Of a stretch of 64,000 bases of DNA, positions 29,867 through 42,546 are shown in pieces. Position 1 is the first letter of the stretch. Each line of letters begins with the position of its first letter. The notes under the pieces were generated by a model. The model did not search any database, was not told the DNA's origin, and was given only the letters and a program-made list of their open reading frames with translations. This DNA is from Ophiura sarsii (Eukaryota; Echinodermata; Ophiuroidea; Amphilepidida; Ophiuridae). A program made the position numbers and the translations under genes. The DNA is taken from NCBI GenBank assembly GCA_035610835.1, contig CM069452.1, positions 29,066,143-29,130,142 on the forward strand, in the 5' to 3' direction.

Positions 29867-30207
29867 TGTTCCGATTTTCAACTTGAAGTTTTCTATTCTA
29901 CATGAAAGGTCATCCTTAAAAACGTCGTGTCCCAAAATTTGAGATGCATAGCTATTATGGTTCTTATTTTAGACGCACAAGATGCTGTGAACTGTACCCA
30001 TTGAGTAGTACACACACTATATCGGTGGTAACCACCATTCGCGGTAATTCAACGCTATTTCGTCGATTTCTCTGTCATTATACCGAATTAGGCCGTCAAA
30101 TTTCAGTATGATGATGAGAAAAATACGAGCTTTCATATGATATGAAAATCTCCGTATGTTTGAAATAATTCGGTGTTACGAAAATGTGATCGGGTCATCT
30201 ACCTTTA
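29867..30207. mobile_element. Small inverted-repeat element
   Basis: ATTAAAGGTAGATG-TCCGATTTT at the left is mirrored by GTGATCGGGTCATCTACCTTTAA at the right. It is about 340 bp, has no frame, and is nested within 29637-30600. Confidence 0.6.
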
Positions 30208-30498
30208 ACTTTGTTAATGTATGTTGGGCTATTGATCACATTTGCTCTTTATAGCCTATACAAACAAAAAAAAATGAAGAAAAAAAATGCACAGTTGCAA
30301 TTCTGCCTAAGTCAGCATTGTGAGTTAGGCAGATTATACTAATGATGAAAATTGTTTAAAATGGGTCATATTAACACAACTCGTATTAGGCATATAACAA
30401 GTCATATTTCACAAGGTATATCCCTAACCTAATTCTATTCAGCAGTTACTGCTCCTGTTGGAATTCACCTGCACTATTTATGTTGCTATTCAACATAT

Positions 30499-30599
30499 CG
30501 TCAGCCTGCTTCGATAATTGCCTAAATCACTTTTCATACTTTTGTTGTTTTCTAAGAACTAGAAAAAATGAGTCAGGCAATTATCGAAGCAGGCTGACG
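30499..30599. repeat. Hairpin with perfect 25-bp arms
   Basis: CGTCAGCCTGCTTCGATAAT plus TGCCT (30499-30523) is the exact complement of 30575-30599, with a 51-base loop. The pairing extends two more bases outward. Confidence 0.95.
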
Positions 30600-30604
30600 A
30601 TGTG

Positions 30605-33444
30605 TATACTCCTTTTGGAGCATGTGTTGTATTATGTCTGGTTTTAGTATCTTGCGTCAAAATACTTGTTAGGTTTCTTGTGTGCTGTTTGCTGATTGGC
30701 CTTATGCTCGCCTGTCTCATGTCACTCTTTCTTGTTTTTGTATATTATGTGTTTATTTTATTTTATATGGTTTCGAGAACTTAAACAGGTAGAAAAAGGT
30801 TTTGGTATTGTCCATGACATAATTACTATGTAAATAGTATTGAGATTTGTTTCACAGTTCACTTTATTGCTACCAAGTCCTAGATAATAATATTGCTTTT
30901 TGATAATAATATTGTAAGGAGAGCACAAACTAATTCAGGATTGAAGATTTTGTGAAAAAAGGGTCGAATTAATGTCGTGACTAATAATCGCATTCAGTAC
31001 TCTAACCAATCGATTTGCAAGGGTGTAATACAGTATTAGCTGTCGTATGGCACGTTCAGTTATTACTGCATCATTTTACTGAACAACGCAATACTTAAAC
31101 GTGTAAAAGTACCCCTGTAGTAATATTGATGATTAAACCTGGAGCGATTTATTTTCTGTTCAATCTTATTTTACTCCAATTCTCGACAAACAGGAAAATG
31201 GCGTGTGTTATTGCATATGCCCCTCACCCAAGTTAATAAATAGATGCGTACGGTTACTGAACAAATAGACTTGATTGTAGTGTCATATTAAGGTTTTACT
31301 TAAACACTTATGTCAGATACGAGGAAAATCTATTCTCTAGTTAACATTCTCTAATGTTAGTTCAAAGTCATCTTGTTCACTCATAGTGACAACGAAACCT
31401 ACTTAAATCAAGTGTTTGTGCACATTTGCTCATATTAGCGTTGGTTGGTATTGTGCGATGAGCTGGTTACATTTTATTTAAAAGACTAGTACACGTTATA
31501 TTTCATGGTGTTTAGCACTAGGCAGTTTACATTCATACGAATCCTTTCAATAATTTCGTGCTTTTCTGTTGTTTATTGTTGTTTTTAGTTTTGTTGGGAT
31601 AAATAATATTGTCGTGATTTTCAGAAACGACTGCTGAAATTAGTGTTGTTGCTTTAGGTTTTATATGTAAGAAATTGGTGCTAAAAGTCCCCGTTTCAAA
31701 TATATGATGCTGTTGTCAAGCTTTTAAACGATTACACAGTTCTCCTGATGATGTGTAGCTTAGTGCAATGTGTGCGATGCAGCATTGGAAACCATCTCGA
31801 TATATCCGAGTAAGACCATTAAAAAAAAGGGAAAATGTTGCTGTGATTTGTTAATATGAAAGACAGGCATCCCCTTTAAGATCCAAATAAGCTTGTGTCC
31901 TTATAATGGCACAGGTCACAGCAGCTCACATTATCCCGCTGTGTACGTAATTGACAGCTGGTTCCGACCAAGAACCATCATAGATAAACCATGGTTAGAT
32001 CGATACCGGTTTTTGGCCAGAATCGAGTAAGATCGTCGAGCGCTTAGGTATCTACAGGTCTACAATACTCGCTCACATCAATCTGAGTACCCCTGAGGTA
32101 TCCAGATGCTAAGCGCTCATGTATTTTATAAAATATCGGCCAAAAATATAGTTTCACCAAAAGATAATGGGGATTGGCAAAAATAGCCTAAATTACGACT
32201 ATGGTACATGTACGACTGGGTACATGAGGCATGGTGGATATATATAGGAGGCTTTCAACGGAGCGTGGTTAGAACCCGTTTATTTCCAATTTAGAATAAA
32301 CCACCTTATGCCTTGCTTCTGCGTTGTGTGCAAGTTTTCCCAGCATCATGTGCATGCATGGTGTTTATTCTCCGAAATATCTTATGTTTGGTAGAAAAGC
32401 CGGCGTTACATTATAGGTAATTTGGATCAATATTCAGCATTAGAAATACCCATTGCAGTAACCTTGTCATTGAAAATATACAAAAAACAGAGCAACTGAT
32501 ACCTAGCTGATACCATTCCTGGAAATAGCACCCGCCCACCTGCCCAGGTAATTTTTGTGTCGGGAAAAAGTACCCCTGTGACGGACTGGCGGGTAAACAA
32601 TTTCAAACTCACGGTGTAAGTGTGAGAGTACACTGGGTGGTAGAATTTCTGTCGGGCAGGTATTTTTGTGAACTGCTTTAATGATGGCATTGTCTCAGAA
32701 TGTTATTTATTGATATTTCTAACAAAAATCATAGGTATTTATACTTTTTATCCCCCTTATGACGAAGATTTTCCTGAGTAAGTCATTGTTATCAAGTCAA
32801 ACGCAAATCGTTGATGACGTCAATACGATGCGCAAATGCAGAGCATGGACGGTTACTTTATGGGCAAAATCGGAAAGTACGGGTTCTGACCATGCACTAT
32901 TAAAAGCTTTGTATTTCTAAAACCTTACATTCGATTGGTCTTATAAATTCTCCAAACTGTGTCAGATATATGTGCTTAATAAATATTCCTAAACATAAAG
33001 CAGCTATGTTTCCCATATTTTAAGTTATAAGCTCTGCAAGTTTTGGACCCAGTTTTTTGGGACACGCTGTAGATAGATCAACAAGGTCGACAGCAGCGGT
33101 GCTCTCATTTTGATTATGACGAGTCACGTGACCATCCCATTTCGATATTATACTTGGAATCTCTTCTTCACAGCGGGATACGTGAGCTGGTGTGGGTCCA
33201 GGTTTTACAAGTGAATATTGTCCGTTTTATATAAAGATAATATAACGCAATTGTCTGTACATGTATTGTTAAAATAATTGAAAGAAGCGTTACAGTATAC
33301 AAATGTTAAGTATAATGGATAATAACTGCATATTAGTTGTTCAGAGAGACCTATGGATTAATGCAAAGAGGTAGTCCCATAGGGCAATTCGTAGGACCCA
33401 AGGTATAAGTTCAACTTCTTCACACGTTTACGCAGTGCAACTAA
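30605..33444. other. No gene recognised
   Basis: Long AT-rich stretch. 31230-31400 shows weak similarity to 27370-27500 (for example GTGTC-TATTAAG and AGTGACAAC-AAA), perhaps an old repeat. GAGCGCTTAGGTATCTACAG (32038) is loosely complementary to 32090-32118. Short frames have no support. Confidence 0.35.
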
Positions 33445-33720
33445 CATTATGTTCCCATCCCTTAACACTTTTGGACCTGTGATTTTGACATTTCGCCGGC
33501 AATAAATCGTCTAAGATTTTGTCAACCGCTGACTATGTGGTCCATTTTCAGGGTTATGAAGGTTAGTTTATGCCCTTGAAGCATAATTATGTCCTTTGCA
33601 GTCTTTTACTTGGACCATATAGTGGGAAATAGACACATCCTTTAATGATTTATTACTGGCGAAATGTCAAATCAACGGTCCAAAAGTGTAGAGGGACTGG
33701 GAACATAATGTAATGTTTAG
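33445..33720. mobile_element. 276-bp MITE with TAA target duplication
   Basis: CATTATGTTCCCATCCCTTA and CACTTTTGGACCTGTGATTT are inverted at the right as TCAACGGTCCAAAAGTG and GGGACTGGGAACATAATG. The second half also carries GGACCATATAGTGG complementary to ACTATGTGGTCC. TAA lies directly outside both ends, a 3-bp duplication seen in PIF/Harbinger-type elements. It is the uninterrupted relative of 12273-12872. Confidence 0.85.
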
Positions 33721-33808
33721 GCGGTACCATAATTATTCGGATATCCGTTACCTGCGCTTACCTGTAATATGCGTACCATAAGAGGATGGGATTTGAACGG
33801 TACGCAAG

Positions 33809-33811
33809 AAT

Positions 33812-33853
<42 letters not shown>

Positions 33854-33856
33854 ATT
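33809..33856. repeat. (AT)18 within a palindrome
   Basis: (AT)18 at 33815-33850 is bordered by AATCGC and GCGATT, so the whole 48 bases are self-complementary. Confidence 0.95.
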
Positions 33857-33886
33857 TTACTAACTACTATCTTAAAAATATCAATG

Positions 33887-34560
33887 AGACCAATGCAAAT
33901 ATGTACAGACTGTAACAAAAAAAGTTATACAATCGCAATTTTATTTTTAATTTAATGTCAAAATCATGCAATGTCAACATCTTTTACACTCTATGACTAA
34001 TCTACTAAGTCGTCTAGAAATCGGGTTGGGCCACTTTCACAATATCATACTATCTTATATCTTGTATAAATGAAATGGTTAGGGTACCATGCAAGGAACA
34101 TTAAAGAGAACAATATAATTTGTTTTCAAATAGTTTTATTTCATTTGAATACATAAATTCATAAAATAAATAAATAATATTTGTAAAGACCTAACCTTCT
34201 TTGTAATACTTTTAACCACTTGAAATGAACCATTGTTGTCTAACAAGAGCGCTCTACTGCTATGTTCCTGGTTCGATTCCATTCATATTCATCCCAGTGG
34301 TTTTACCATTGATTAAACCAAATTGGCCCAGGTGATTTCATGACTAATTTAGACAATTGATCATATCTCTGCTTACCGACCATCGATTGTCATGAAACAA
34401 AGCTTATTCGAAAGCTTAGAAAATTCCCCTTGCACGTCAGTAAAACTCGAAACAGAAATTCTAAGGGAGATATTTTTAATATTTTGTTCAAAACTGTATA
34501 ACTTTTTTTGTTGTTACAGCCTGTATATACTAATATGTACATATTTGCATTAGTTTAGTT
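33887..34560. mobile_element. Foldback element with A/T-rich arms
   Basis: The left arm (CAATGCAAATATGTACAGAC, TGTAACAAAAAAAGTTATAC) pairs with the right arm (GTATAACTTTTTTTGTTGTT, ATATGTACATATTTGCATTA). Between the arms, near 34240-34280, is AGAGCGCTCTACTGC...CTGGTTCGATTCCAT, resembling a degraded tRNA-type B box from a SINE. Confidence 0.65.
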
Positions 34561-34599
34561 CAACAATGATTCATTGGTGCTTGTACGTAAAGAGATGCA

Positions 34600-36459
34600 A
34601 ACTATTACTTTGGAGCCATACGTTCTAGTATGGCAGTACGGCCTTATCCATGGGCTAATACTATAGCGCACATTTTAGAACTTGTTTCCTAGTCCGTACC
34701 GATATGTAAATAGTGAAAATGGGGTAGGATTTAGTCGAATCAAAGCCTCGGGATAGTAGCGTTCTGGATGGCTCAATGTAAGCATCCCATTCCGTTTCAT
34801 TTGCTAAGAAGTAGGACGACAACGTTTTCGTAATAATAGCGCGAGAGCCGTTCTTATCATTGAGAACCTCACAAATAGGGAATATTCATATAAAGTATTT
34901 TGTTCCCTTAAGGGCCGTGTATGTATTCAATTGGCAATTAACGACTCTCATGAGCTCACAGGTGATGCATTATTTACGCGAGATCCCCTTCACATTCTTC
35001 TAGATATCACTATTGTTGTTAATTGACGCGTTCAGCGTATGTGTCGATTTTGAAATTCGTTGAATGTAAATTGAAATACAGCTGCCAAATGAAATGTGAA
35101 GGTATCACTTATACCCGCTAATGTATACACAGTTTTTGAGCGTGTTTCTACTGGGCACTGGAAAATTAACGCTAAGTTAACTTAACGGTAATTACCGTTA
35201 ACTTTTAACCTTCCCGTTTCTACTCGCGAACAGTTACCGCTAAGTTTATAAGCGTCCTAATCGATAGGCCACGACATTTGACCTTTTGTTATACCAAAAA
35301 TGCCGCCCCACTTGAAAAGGACTGCCGTCGCAATTCCTTGTCTTTTAATATTGCATGTTAACAACACAGACACCATACACAAACATAACTTAAATTTATT
35401 TTATTCAAATTGGTTATTCCAAACGCGAGATATGCGCTTTTCCACAAATTCTAGGAAATTTAATCTGTTCCAACACCCACGTTACCACCAATATGAAAAT
35501 AACACTTTATGCTAGCTGCATGGGGCGAAATTTAACATGTTGAAGAAAGAACTGGAGTTGGTGCGATAGAAAAGTTAAGCAAACGATATTTTACTCCGTG
35601 TGATACGAGAAAAAGACAATCTGCGCAACTGAGTCACATCGCTAAAAGAACGGTAGTACATCGTCAGGACATCAAACTATGTGAAACAAATGTGCTCATT
35701 TAATGTATATCTCATATTTTTTGGTACTGATTATTATTATTATTATTTTCTCCAAGCAAGAGTGTTATTAACAATCCACACTTCTCTTTACGCATCATGT
35801 AAATTCACACAATTTCATACATAATTATGTTATATAGTTGTTACATGTTAATGTAATATTTTAAATATAATAATTACCCTTCCTGCACATTTCATATTAC
35901 ATGATTAACCCTCGTTCTCCTGAGACGGTTTTGTCACACTGTTAACTAAGGGGAGGAAATGATGTTTCTAACATACGGTATGCTATAAGATGCAGGACAA
36001 TACAATTAAGATAATTTTCAAAATGCTAATTAAAAAAAAAATGGAATGTAGCAACCAGCCCTCCCCTACCCTCGGGCTTTGACGGCTTACCCTACTCCGG
36101 GTAAGGTAGTACCCTCATTTATTTTCCGGTCATGTAAAATGTTTAAAAAAAAAGGTAATTACCTAGACGCCCTATGTCACTGTCCGTTTTAGCGCAATCG
36201 ACAAACATTCTAGGGGGATGGATGTTCATTGTTACAGATGTTCATTGTTACAAATGCAATTGAAAATGAGATGTAGAAAAGATCGACTGCAAATAAATAC
36301 AATGTGATATTTTTTCGTTTATGTCAACTCAACCGAATAAAGGATTCCAGTCAACCTCGAAGCACGTGGCCTGGAACTTTTTGTGTTATTTGTATATGTT
36401 AGCCTATAAGCATGCACTGGAAAAATAAACGATTTCAATTGACACTTTTTTGGATGTCC
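34600..36459. other. No gene; one TIR-family fragment
   Basis: At 35142-35260, GAGCGTGTTTCTACTGGGC...CTTAACGGTAATTACCGTTA matches the end words of the small element at 56827-56982, so a partial relative is present. A short hairpin, CTACCCTCGGGCT...CTCCGGGTAAGGTAG, is at about 36066-36112. The remainder shows nothing. Confidence 0.4.
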
Positions 36460-36840
36460 AGGTTTGGGTTCTGCGGCGCTACTAAAGAAGGTGTCAAAGT
36501 GACACCTTTAGAGTGTATTGATGACGCCTGATGACGCCTTTGGGGATTCAGATAGTACCCTTCAGGTGTAATTTGACACCAAGAGTGGTGTCGGGGACCC
36601 ATTAAAGGTGTCAATGAACATCTTCAAGGTATCAGGAGAACCATGATATGTGTCATGGGATACCTTTAAGGTGTCTTGTTCTTTGGACGCCTTTAAGATA
36701 TCTCTTGACACACCCCCAAAAATGTTTTCTGAGGTGCTACCAAAAAGGCGTCGATACCAGTTTGACACTCTAAAGGTGCTATCTGAAACCTCAAGAGAAG
36801 TCATAATAAACTCTACAGGTGTAACATTGACACATTTTGG
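36460..36840. repeat. Cluster of GGTGTC/GACACC words
   Basis: GGTGTCA, TGACACC and AAGGTGTC-like words recur about every 20-45 bases in both orientations (AGGTGTCAAAGTGACACCTT, TTTGACACCAAGAGTGGTGT, AAAGGTGTCAATGAAC, TTTAAGGTGTCTTG). It looks like a degenerate minisatellite with self-complementary units. Overlapping frames on both strands are not credible genes. Confidence 0.7.
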
Positions 36841-36977
36841 GGAGCGCTACCGAACCCAACACTGGAAACCCCAAAAATGTCTAAAAAAATACTCCTGGAC
36901 CGAATTGAAACCTAAAAATGATTTCAATGAGATATATTTGGAAAAAGTGAATTTTAGGTCCCAGATACTATAGTATA

Positions 36978-37101
36978 CCAGTATCGTTCAATACTGGAAT
37001 ATAAAAGTTGCCAGTATCGATCGATACTGGTATGATTTTGCTGTTCCAGTATCGATCGATACTGGAACACCAAATGTTGTTCCAGTATCGAGCGATACTG
37101 G
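36978..37101. repeat. Four 20-bp palindromes at ~35-bp spacing
   Basis: CCAGTATCGATCGATACTGG occurs exactly at 37011-37030 and 37046-37065. CCAGTATCGAGCGATACTGG (37082-37101) and CCAGTATCGTTCAATACTGG (36978-36997) are close variants. Spacing is 33, 35 and 36. In the third copy the symmetry extends to 26 bp (GTT...AAC). They could be hairpin-forming minisatellite units or dimeric protein sites. Confidence 0.93.
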
Positions 37102-37129
37102 AACGTTTTTATGTTTTAGTATCACCCGA

Positions 37130-39140
37130 TATGCATGATATATATATCGCAAGGAGGATATTAAATATTAAAGGTAAAGTTCGATTTAAAAACAGATTAA
37201 ATAGGTTAAATTTCTACAAATTTTCTTTGACAAACATACATTATGGCCATTATAGAAAAAAAATCATTATGGCCATTGGCAACGGGGGAAATGATGGTTT
37301 ACATAAGGAAATTTATAAGGACGTGTTGTCTAACCAACTAGCAGAACTAATCAATGCCAATGACGTCTTCATGATATAAATCTTGATTTAGTCATTAAGT
37401 AAGCATTGACATCCTGTTAAGTCAATATGGTGGCATCGTTAATGGTCAGATTTTGCAATGGTTGGTCAATTGAGCTCAAAGTTACTGAATATACAAAAAC
37501 AAAATGTATACAGAGATAACAATAAAGGAAGATGAAAGATAATGAAATGTTTATAGAATTTTGCAATGCTATTTTCTCCTGTGTACATGGTGTATACTTC
37601 CGTGCCATCTCGAGATTTTATATTTGTAAAATCGTTGACGTTGACAATGAAAAGGACCATGCCATTCTATGGTGATACTGCTCTAAGGCAATTTTTAATC
37701 CGACTGCTGATATAATTCGTATTTTTGGTACGAAGGCCTACTATTTAGTAGTACGCAATTCCATGTAGGCTAACCAGTGGTAACACGATGTTCATTGTAT
37801 AACATTGCACGGGCGTTGGGACTATTAAAAGGACTATGAAAAATGACCGCACGTGCAATGCATGTTATTTCGTGTTAAAAAATAGTGTTAGAAATATTAA
37901 AATATTGTTTTGTTGAATATATTTTCCAAAATGTTGAACAACAACAGCATTATTATTAATTTTAAACACTGTATAAAACATTTGTTGCTGCATTAAGCAC
38001 TAACAATTAAGTTATATTAAATAAATTCACGCATCAACGCAACGTTTAAAAAACACATAAATTCGCTGAATGTGCAATGTATGAATTTACTTACAGCTTT
38101 ATCATTAATTTCAACATTGTGTAAAACATTTTTTTCTCTATTTAGTACGAAAATATAGGTTTTATTAATACTTTAATGTGTAAATTTCTAAAGCGTGCAC
38201 ATCAATGCAACGTTCTTTTAGGCAAGACAAGGCAAGCAATACAATGGCGACCTACGCTGTGTCTGCCCATCGCGACACTCGGTTTAAAAATGTTACTTGA
38301 CCGAGTTAGCAGTGTTGCAACTCATTCAACAATATTCAGTGGTATTGGATGTTTACATAACCAACATTGAGAACGTAGGGAACTATAATACAGCGCTTTA
38401 TCATTAAAGCGTTAAAGTAGCTGAAGAAAAAATGAAGGCCGGGTAGTGACCACGCCGTAGACGAAACTATCACAACACTACAAGACTTTGGACTTCTGAG
38501 TTCCCATTGTCTTTGCGTGTTTCGTCCATGATTATAAACACGTTCACTCACAAAACCTTTCCTATTTATACACTAATTTCTTTTACACACGTATGTCTAT
38601 ATCTATTGAAAAAGCATCATTAATAAAGTTTGAGCAATATAATAGATTGAACTCTTTTACCCATTGGAGCGGAAATTGTTATTGTCAGGAATTGCGTTGG
38701 GCAACCATGGTTACCATCAACCAATCACGTGCCACTTCCGGGTTGTCTTTTATGCCCGCTCCAATTTGGTGCCCAACATCTCATTCGCATCTCTGTCTTT
38801 GTACCGAGAGGATATCAAAAATAAAAGACCTCTCCCACCCACCCATATGAACTGTACATTGTATGTGCCTGATCGATTGCACTTTGTGATTTTAAGGCAT
38901 GTAATGCCAGTCATAAGCCCACTGGGGTAGATAATCTCCTACCGGTCTAATTATTTATTTAAATTATTTTTTCTAAATTTTTCTTTATTTATTTCTATTT
39001 TTGATGTTCCACGTTTTCTTTTTCTAAATTGTCCAATCCTTTAAGTCATTTCAATTTATTCGGTTAATTATTTTTTTATTAAATGACTCATATCAGTCAT
39101 ATATTCAATCTGTTTTTCATTTTTATTTTTTACATTTGTT
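37130..39140. other. No gene recognised
   Basis: AT-rich. A frame running through the palindromes to 37379 has no independent support. ATGGTTACCATCAACCAATC near 38706 and other short frames show no splice signals that I trust. Confidence 0.35.
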
Positions 39141-39345
39141 CCCCGGTGCCATGCTCCTTGATGGTCTTGGCGTAGGCTCCCCGCTGCCATGTTCCTTGAT
39201 GGTCTTGGCGTAGGTTCCCCGTTGCCATGTTCCTGGATGATCTTGGCGTAGGTTCCCTCTACCGTGTTCCTTGATGATCTCGGTCTGCCCCTCTCCCGTT
39301 CGAGACCATGTTCCTGGATGATCTTGGTCTCCCTTTAGTTTCCCT
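39141..39345 (+). repeat. 38-bp minisatellite, about 5 copies
   Basis: CCATGTTCCTTGATGGTCTT / GGCGTAGGTTCCCCGTTG-type units begin at 39149, 39187, 39225, 39262 and 39306. A second short repeat, CCTTGATGTATCTCAGGC, follows at 39358-39392. Confidence 0.9.
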
Positions 39346-39399
39346 TTTGGGCCTTTGTTCCTTGATGTATCTCAGGCCCTTGATGTATCTCATAATGTG

Positions 39400-41335
39400 T
39401 TCCATTATTTATATAGATATCATGTTAATTAGCTGCGTCAGCTTAAGTTTTGTGCAAGAATATTCATTGTATTTGGGAGTTAATTTGAAAACTCAGGGAT
39501 TGAAATCCCATTTATTGATTGGTAAATATCAGAAATACTTATTGTTTACCGATAAGTTGAGAAGACGCCACACAGAGAGAACTGGTATATTGGTAGCTAT
39601 TTGGCACCATGCGAATTTGAAAGTAATTTATTTCAAACACATAATTGACGACTGCAATTTATCCACATCGCATAACATAGCAATAACATTACATTTTTTG
39701 CAAAACTTTATAGAAGAAATCATGATAGAAACAATTTGTTTAAGGCCCGCTAATTTATAAATTAACTGTCAGAGATTGAGGTCAGGAGAATAATTTGCCA
39801 CTCAAAGAATACCGACTGACTCTGCGTCTCACAAGAGTCAGCCATCCAGCATGTAAATGTCTAGCGGACGCGAAACCTAGATTGAGTGTTGAAATCGATT
39901 TCTCCTGCCATATCCAAAGAGGGAAAGAAATTTCCAACGAGAACTAAAACCTTGAGCGGATACAAATTAAAAGCAAAGGGGATATTTACCCTTGTAAGCC
40001 AGATGATTAGAAGAAAATTAATAAATAATACATTTTGTGACCTTAATTGATCGCGACTTGACGACTATAAGATATTAAACAGAATATATATAATATTATC
40101 TGGGCTTAAATGTTTTGATAATCAAGAAACCGCCAACCAAGCTCCCATGAAGGAGGTTGCCAACCCCCCCCCCCCCCCCCCCCGAAGCTAGCACAAAGTA
40201 GACCTAGAGCCTGGCGGACGGATTCCTGATAACAAACCCAAGTAATTTGGATAAAGACATGAATGAATACAATACATTCATTTGTTCCAATAAAAAAGGC
40301 AGTGCACAAGGGAGGTACGGCACAAACCAAGGAAGGCCAATTTGAAACGAATTTTACTTTATGTATTTATCAAGATAAAATACAATGTACCTGAAATACC
40401 CAGCTAAATCTGAAGGCCGATATAGAAAACGAGATCAGTTAAAAGAGACCAGTCTAAATAATGTAATAATATTCTACCTCTGAAAAATGGAGAACCTGAA
40501 GTACAACAGGCACATTAAGTGTTTTCATTATTTATCCTTGTGATTGCTCTAGCACAGTAGTGCTAGAGCTATCTACATGTAAATCAATAAATAAGTTATA
40601 ACCCATTATCCACTTAATTGTTAAAGCAAAGCCCATACATTGTAATGTACCCGTAATGGCAAAGTAGTTCATTCTGAGGGGTTGACACAGTAAACGAGGA
40701 TAATCAAAAATATTATTAAAGTTAATACTGGAAACGTATGTACCCCATCCTCATACAGTTGGTTGTTATAGACAAACAATTTAGGTTAAGACATGAATAA
40801 TCCTTGTGATAGACAAAATTTTATTTTGAACTATGATTAAAGTTATCCCTTTAACAATTAAAAGCTAAAACAAATCACTGGGACATATCGATAATGATTA
40901 AAAAATCGGGGGGCTGACATACATGTAGTAAATGGGACAAGCCGAAACAATATTTTCGAACAAGGACCCGACAAAAATCACCAGATAATTATACAATACT
41001 GAATAAACTGTAGCCTAGGACAAGATAATAAGCAAATAGAGCAAAATGGTCCATGCGACGCAGGACATAACGCCTACATTTCAAACGTTGCATCAACTGG
41101 TAAATTTGATATCCAATAAATTAAACAAATCCAAACTTTAATAAACTAAACAAATTAAATAGGTTTGAACATGCATGTTAAGATTCGCCTAGTTATGTAT
41201 GTACATTTTTCAAGGATTTAGGCAAAGACTATACAAAAGAGTACAGCATTGTAGGTTATTAAATTGATAAGTACACAAACTATGCACAATCAAAGAATAA
41301 ATAAATAAGACTAGGCTCGCCTAGTAGAGCTGGTC
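39400..41335. other. No gene; C20 tract and a hairpin
   Basis: C20 lies at 40164-40183. GCTCTAGCAC and GTGCTAGAGC form a 10-bp hairpin at 40546-40569. The frame from 39308 to 39760 starts in the minisatellite and has no recognisable domain; I do not call it. Confidence 0.4.
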
Positions 41336-41337
41336 GG

Positions 41338-41560
41338 ATATTTGGTTTATCCTTCATGTAAATTTCAAGATATTTGGTTTATCCTTCATATAAATTTCAG
41401 AGGGAGTAAGTTTATTTGATGGAATAGCCTTTTTTATTTCAGAGGGAGAAAGTTTATTTGATGGAATAGCCTTTTTTATTTCAGAGGGAGTAAGTTTATT
41501 TGATGGAATAGCCATTTCAGATGGGTAAGTTTAATTGATGGAACAGCCTTTTATTTGATA
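41338..41560 (+). repeat. Two adjoining minisatellites (32 and 42 bp)
   Basis: ATATTTGGTTTATCCTTCAT repeats at 41338 and 41370. Then TTTCAGAGGGAGTAAGTTTA / TTTGATGGAATAGCC begins at 41395, 41437, 41479 and 41515 (spacing 42, 42, 36). Confidence 0.9.
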
Positions 41561-42467
41561 AACTACGACAATCGAATTATATGAGTACTGATTGGGCTAA
41601 TTCAGCTACAAAGGCAATACGGAACAAACGGCGGTGAGTGACAGACGGAGTGAGTGAGCCAGGGACATTCGTTAATATAGGCTGATTTTTTCGACCAGCA
41701 AAAATAAATAAACATTTTAGCACATATTTTAAATTTGCATACTATATTTCTTACGACGATAGTCATAAACTATGTAATTGTGAGATGCAACAATGCACAT
41801 TTATAAAGCATACACATGATGACATGACATGTATTATTCAATCAGGATCTGTTATCAATGTTTATTATTGTTCATTATTAAATAACAGAATAAAAGCTGT
41901 GTAAACAAGCTAAACAGAAAGGTTTGACGAGTTGCCTGGTTGAATAAATCAAACACATTCAAAAGGAGATTACTGCATAGCCGCATTGCTGACAAGGTTT
42001 ATATATTTGATGTTTAACGCATGATGAAAGATCCCCAATCCATGCAGTATAGATCATCCCTGACCCGGTGCTAAAAATGGCTAAGAATTGGAACTTGGAG
42101 ATATGGAAACAGTTGCAACAATAATGGACAAGAATTTGCCTTTTCCACTGTTGGAGACACGGTTTATAATACCAGTCGATTTAACCAGAAAACCATTACG
42201 AATACAATTAAACCCAGTTTAACTGCAACTGCAACTGGATGAAGATTTATCGACAGATATTTTCGTAGACAATCTTTTGCTTCAAAGATATGAATGAGGT
42301 ATAACATTCTCGGAATATGTATGGCTTTGTTAATTAGCTCAAACTACCTCCATTTCCACGAATTGAACTTGAATTTGAATTTAAATATCTCTACCGCTAC
42401 TGTACGTACGCCCGGTACGTACGGCGCTTGGAGACAACGTTAGACTTCGTAGCTAGTTGAGGAAACG
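41561..42467. other. No gene; possible 5' flank of the next exon
   Basis: Nothing repeated was found. Just before 42467 the sequence becomes less AT-rich and has GTACGTACGCCCGGTACGTA (42402-42421), a near-palindrome, which could belong to a promoter or 5' UTR. Confidence 0.3.
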
Positions 42468-42546
42468 ATGGGTGACCCTGGAGATGAAGTCAAGTGGTGT
42501 ATCGGGGAGGATGTTACAACTGAGGTATATAGAAGTTTTGACGACG
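42468..42546 (+). CDS. Candidate first coding exon
   Basis: GAAACGATGG starts a frame MGDPGDEVKWCIGEDVTTEV then YRSFDD, ending at a consensus-like donor GACG/GTAAGC (GT at 42547). The composition is protein-like and a less AT-rich leader precedes it. No second exon was identified, and the frame continues only 17 more codons past the donor. No family is recognised; it may be a chance match. Confidence 0.35.

Larger units (their letters stand above)
29637..30600. mobile_element. Possible TIR element with nested parts
   Basis: GATCAGCCTGCTTTGATAAT / TGCCTAACTCACTTTTC at the left is the near complement of the right end (GAGTCAGGCAATTATCGAAG / CAGGCTGACGATG). A second left-type end lies at 30499. 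Either one 0.96-kb element has duplicated its terminus, or two members lie side by side. Confidence 0.5.

Noticed and set aside
36650..37379. Frames of 107 and 123 codons around the palindrome set
   Set aside because: Their composition follows the GGTGTC and CCAGTATCG repeats, and competing frames are open on the other strand.
39308..39760. 150-codon plus-strand frame
   Set aside because: It starts inside a 38-bp minisatellite and continues into AT-rich sequence with no recognisable domain or splice sites.
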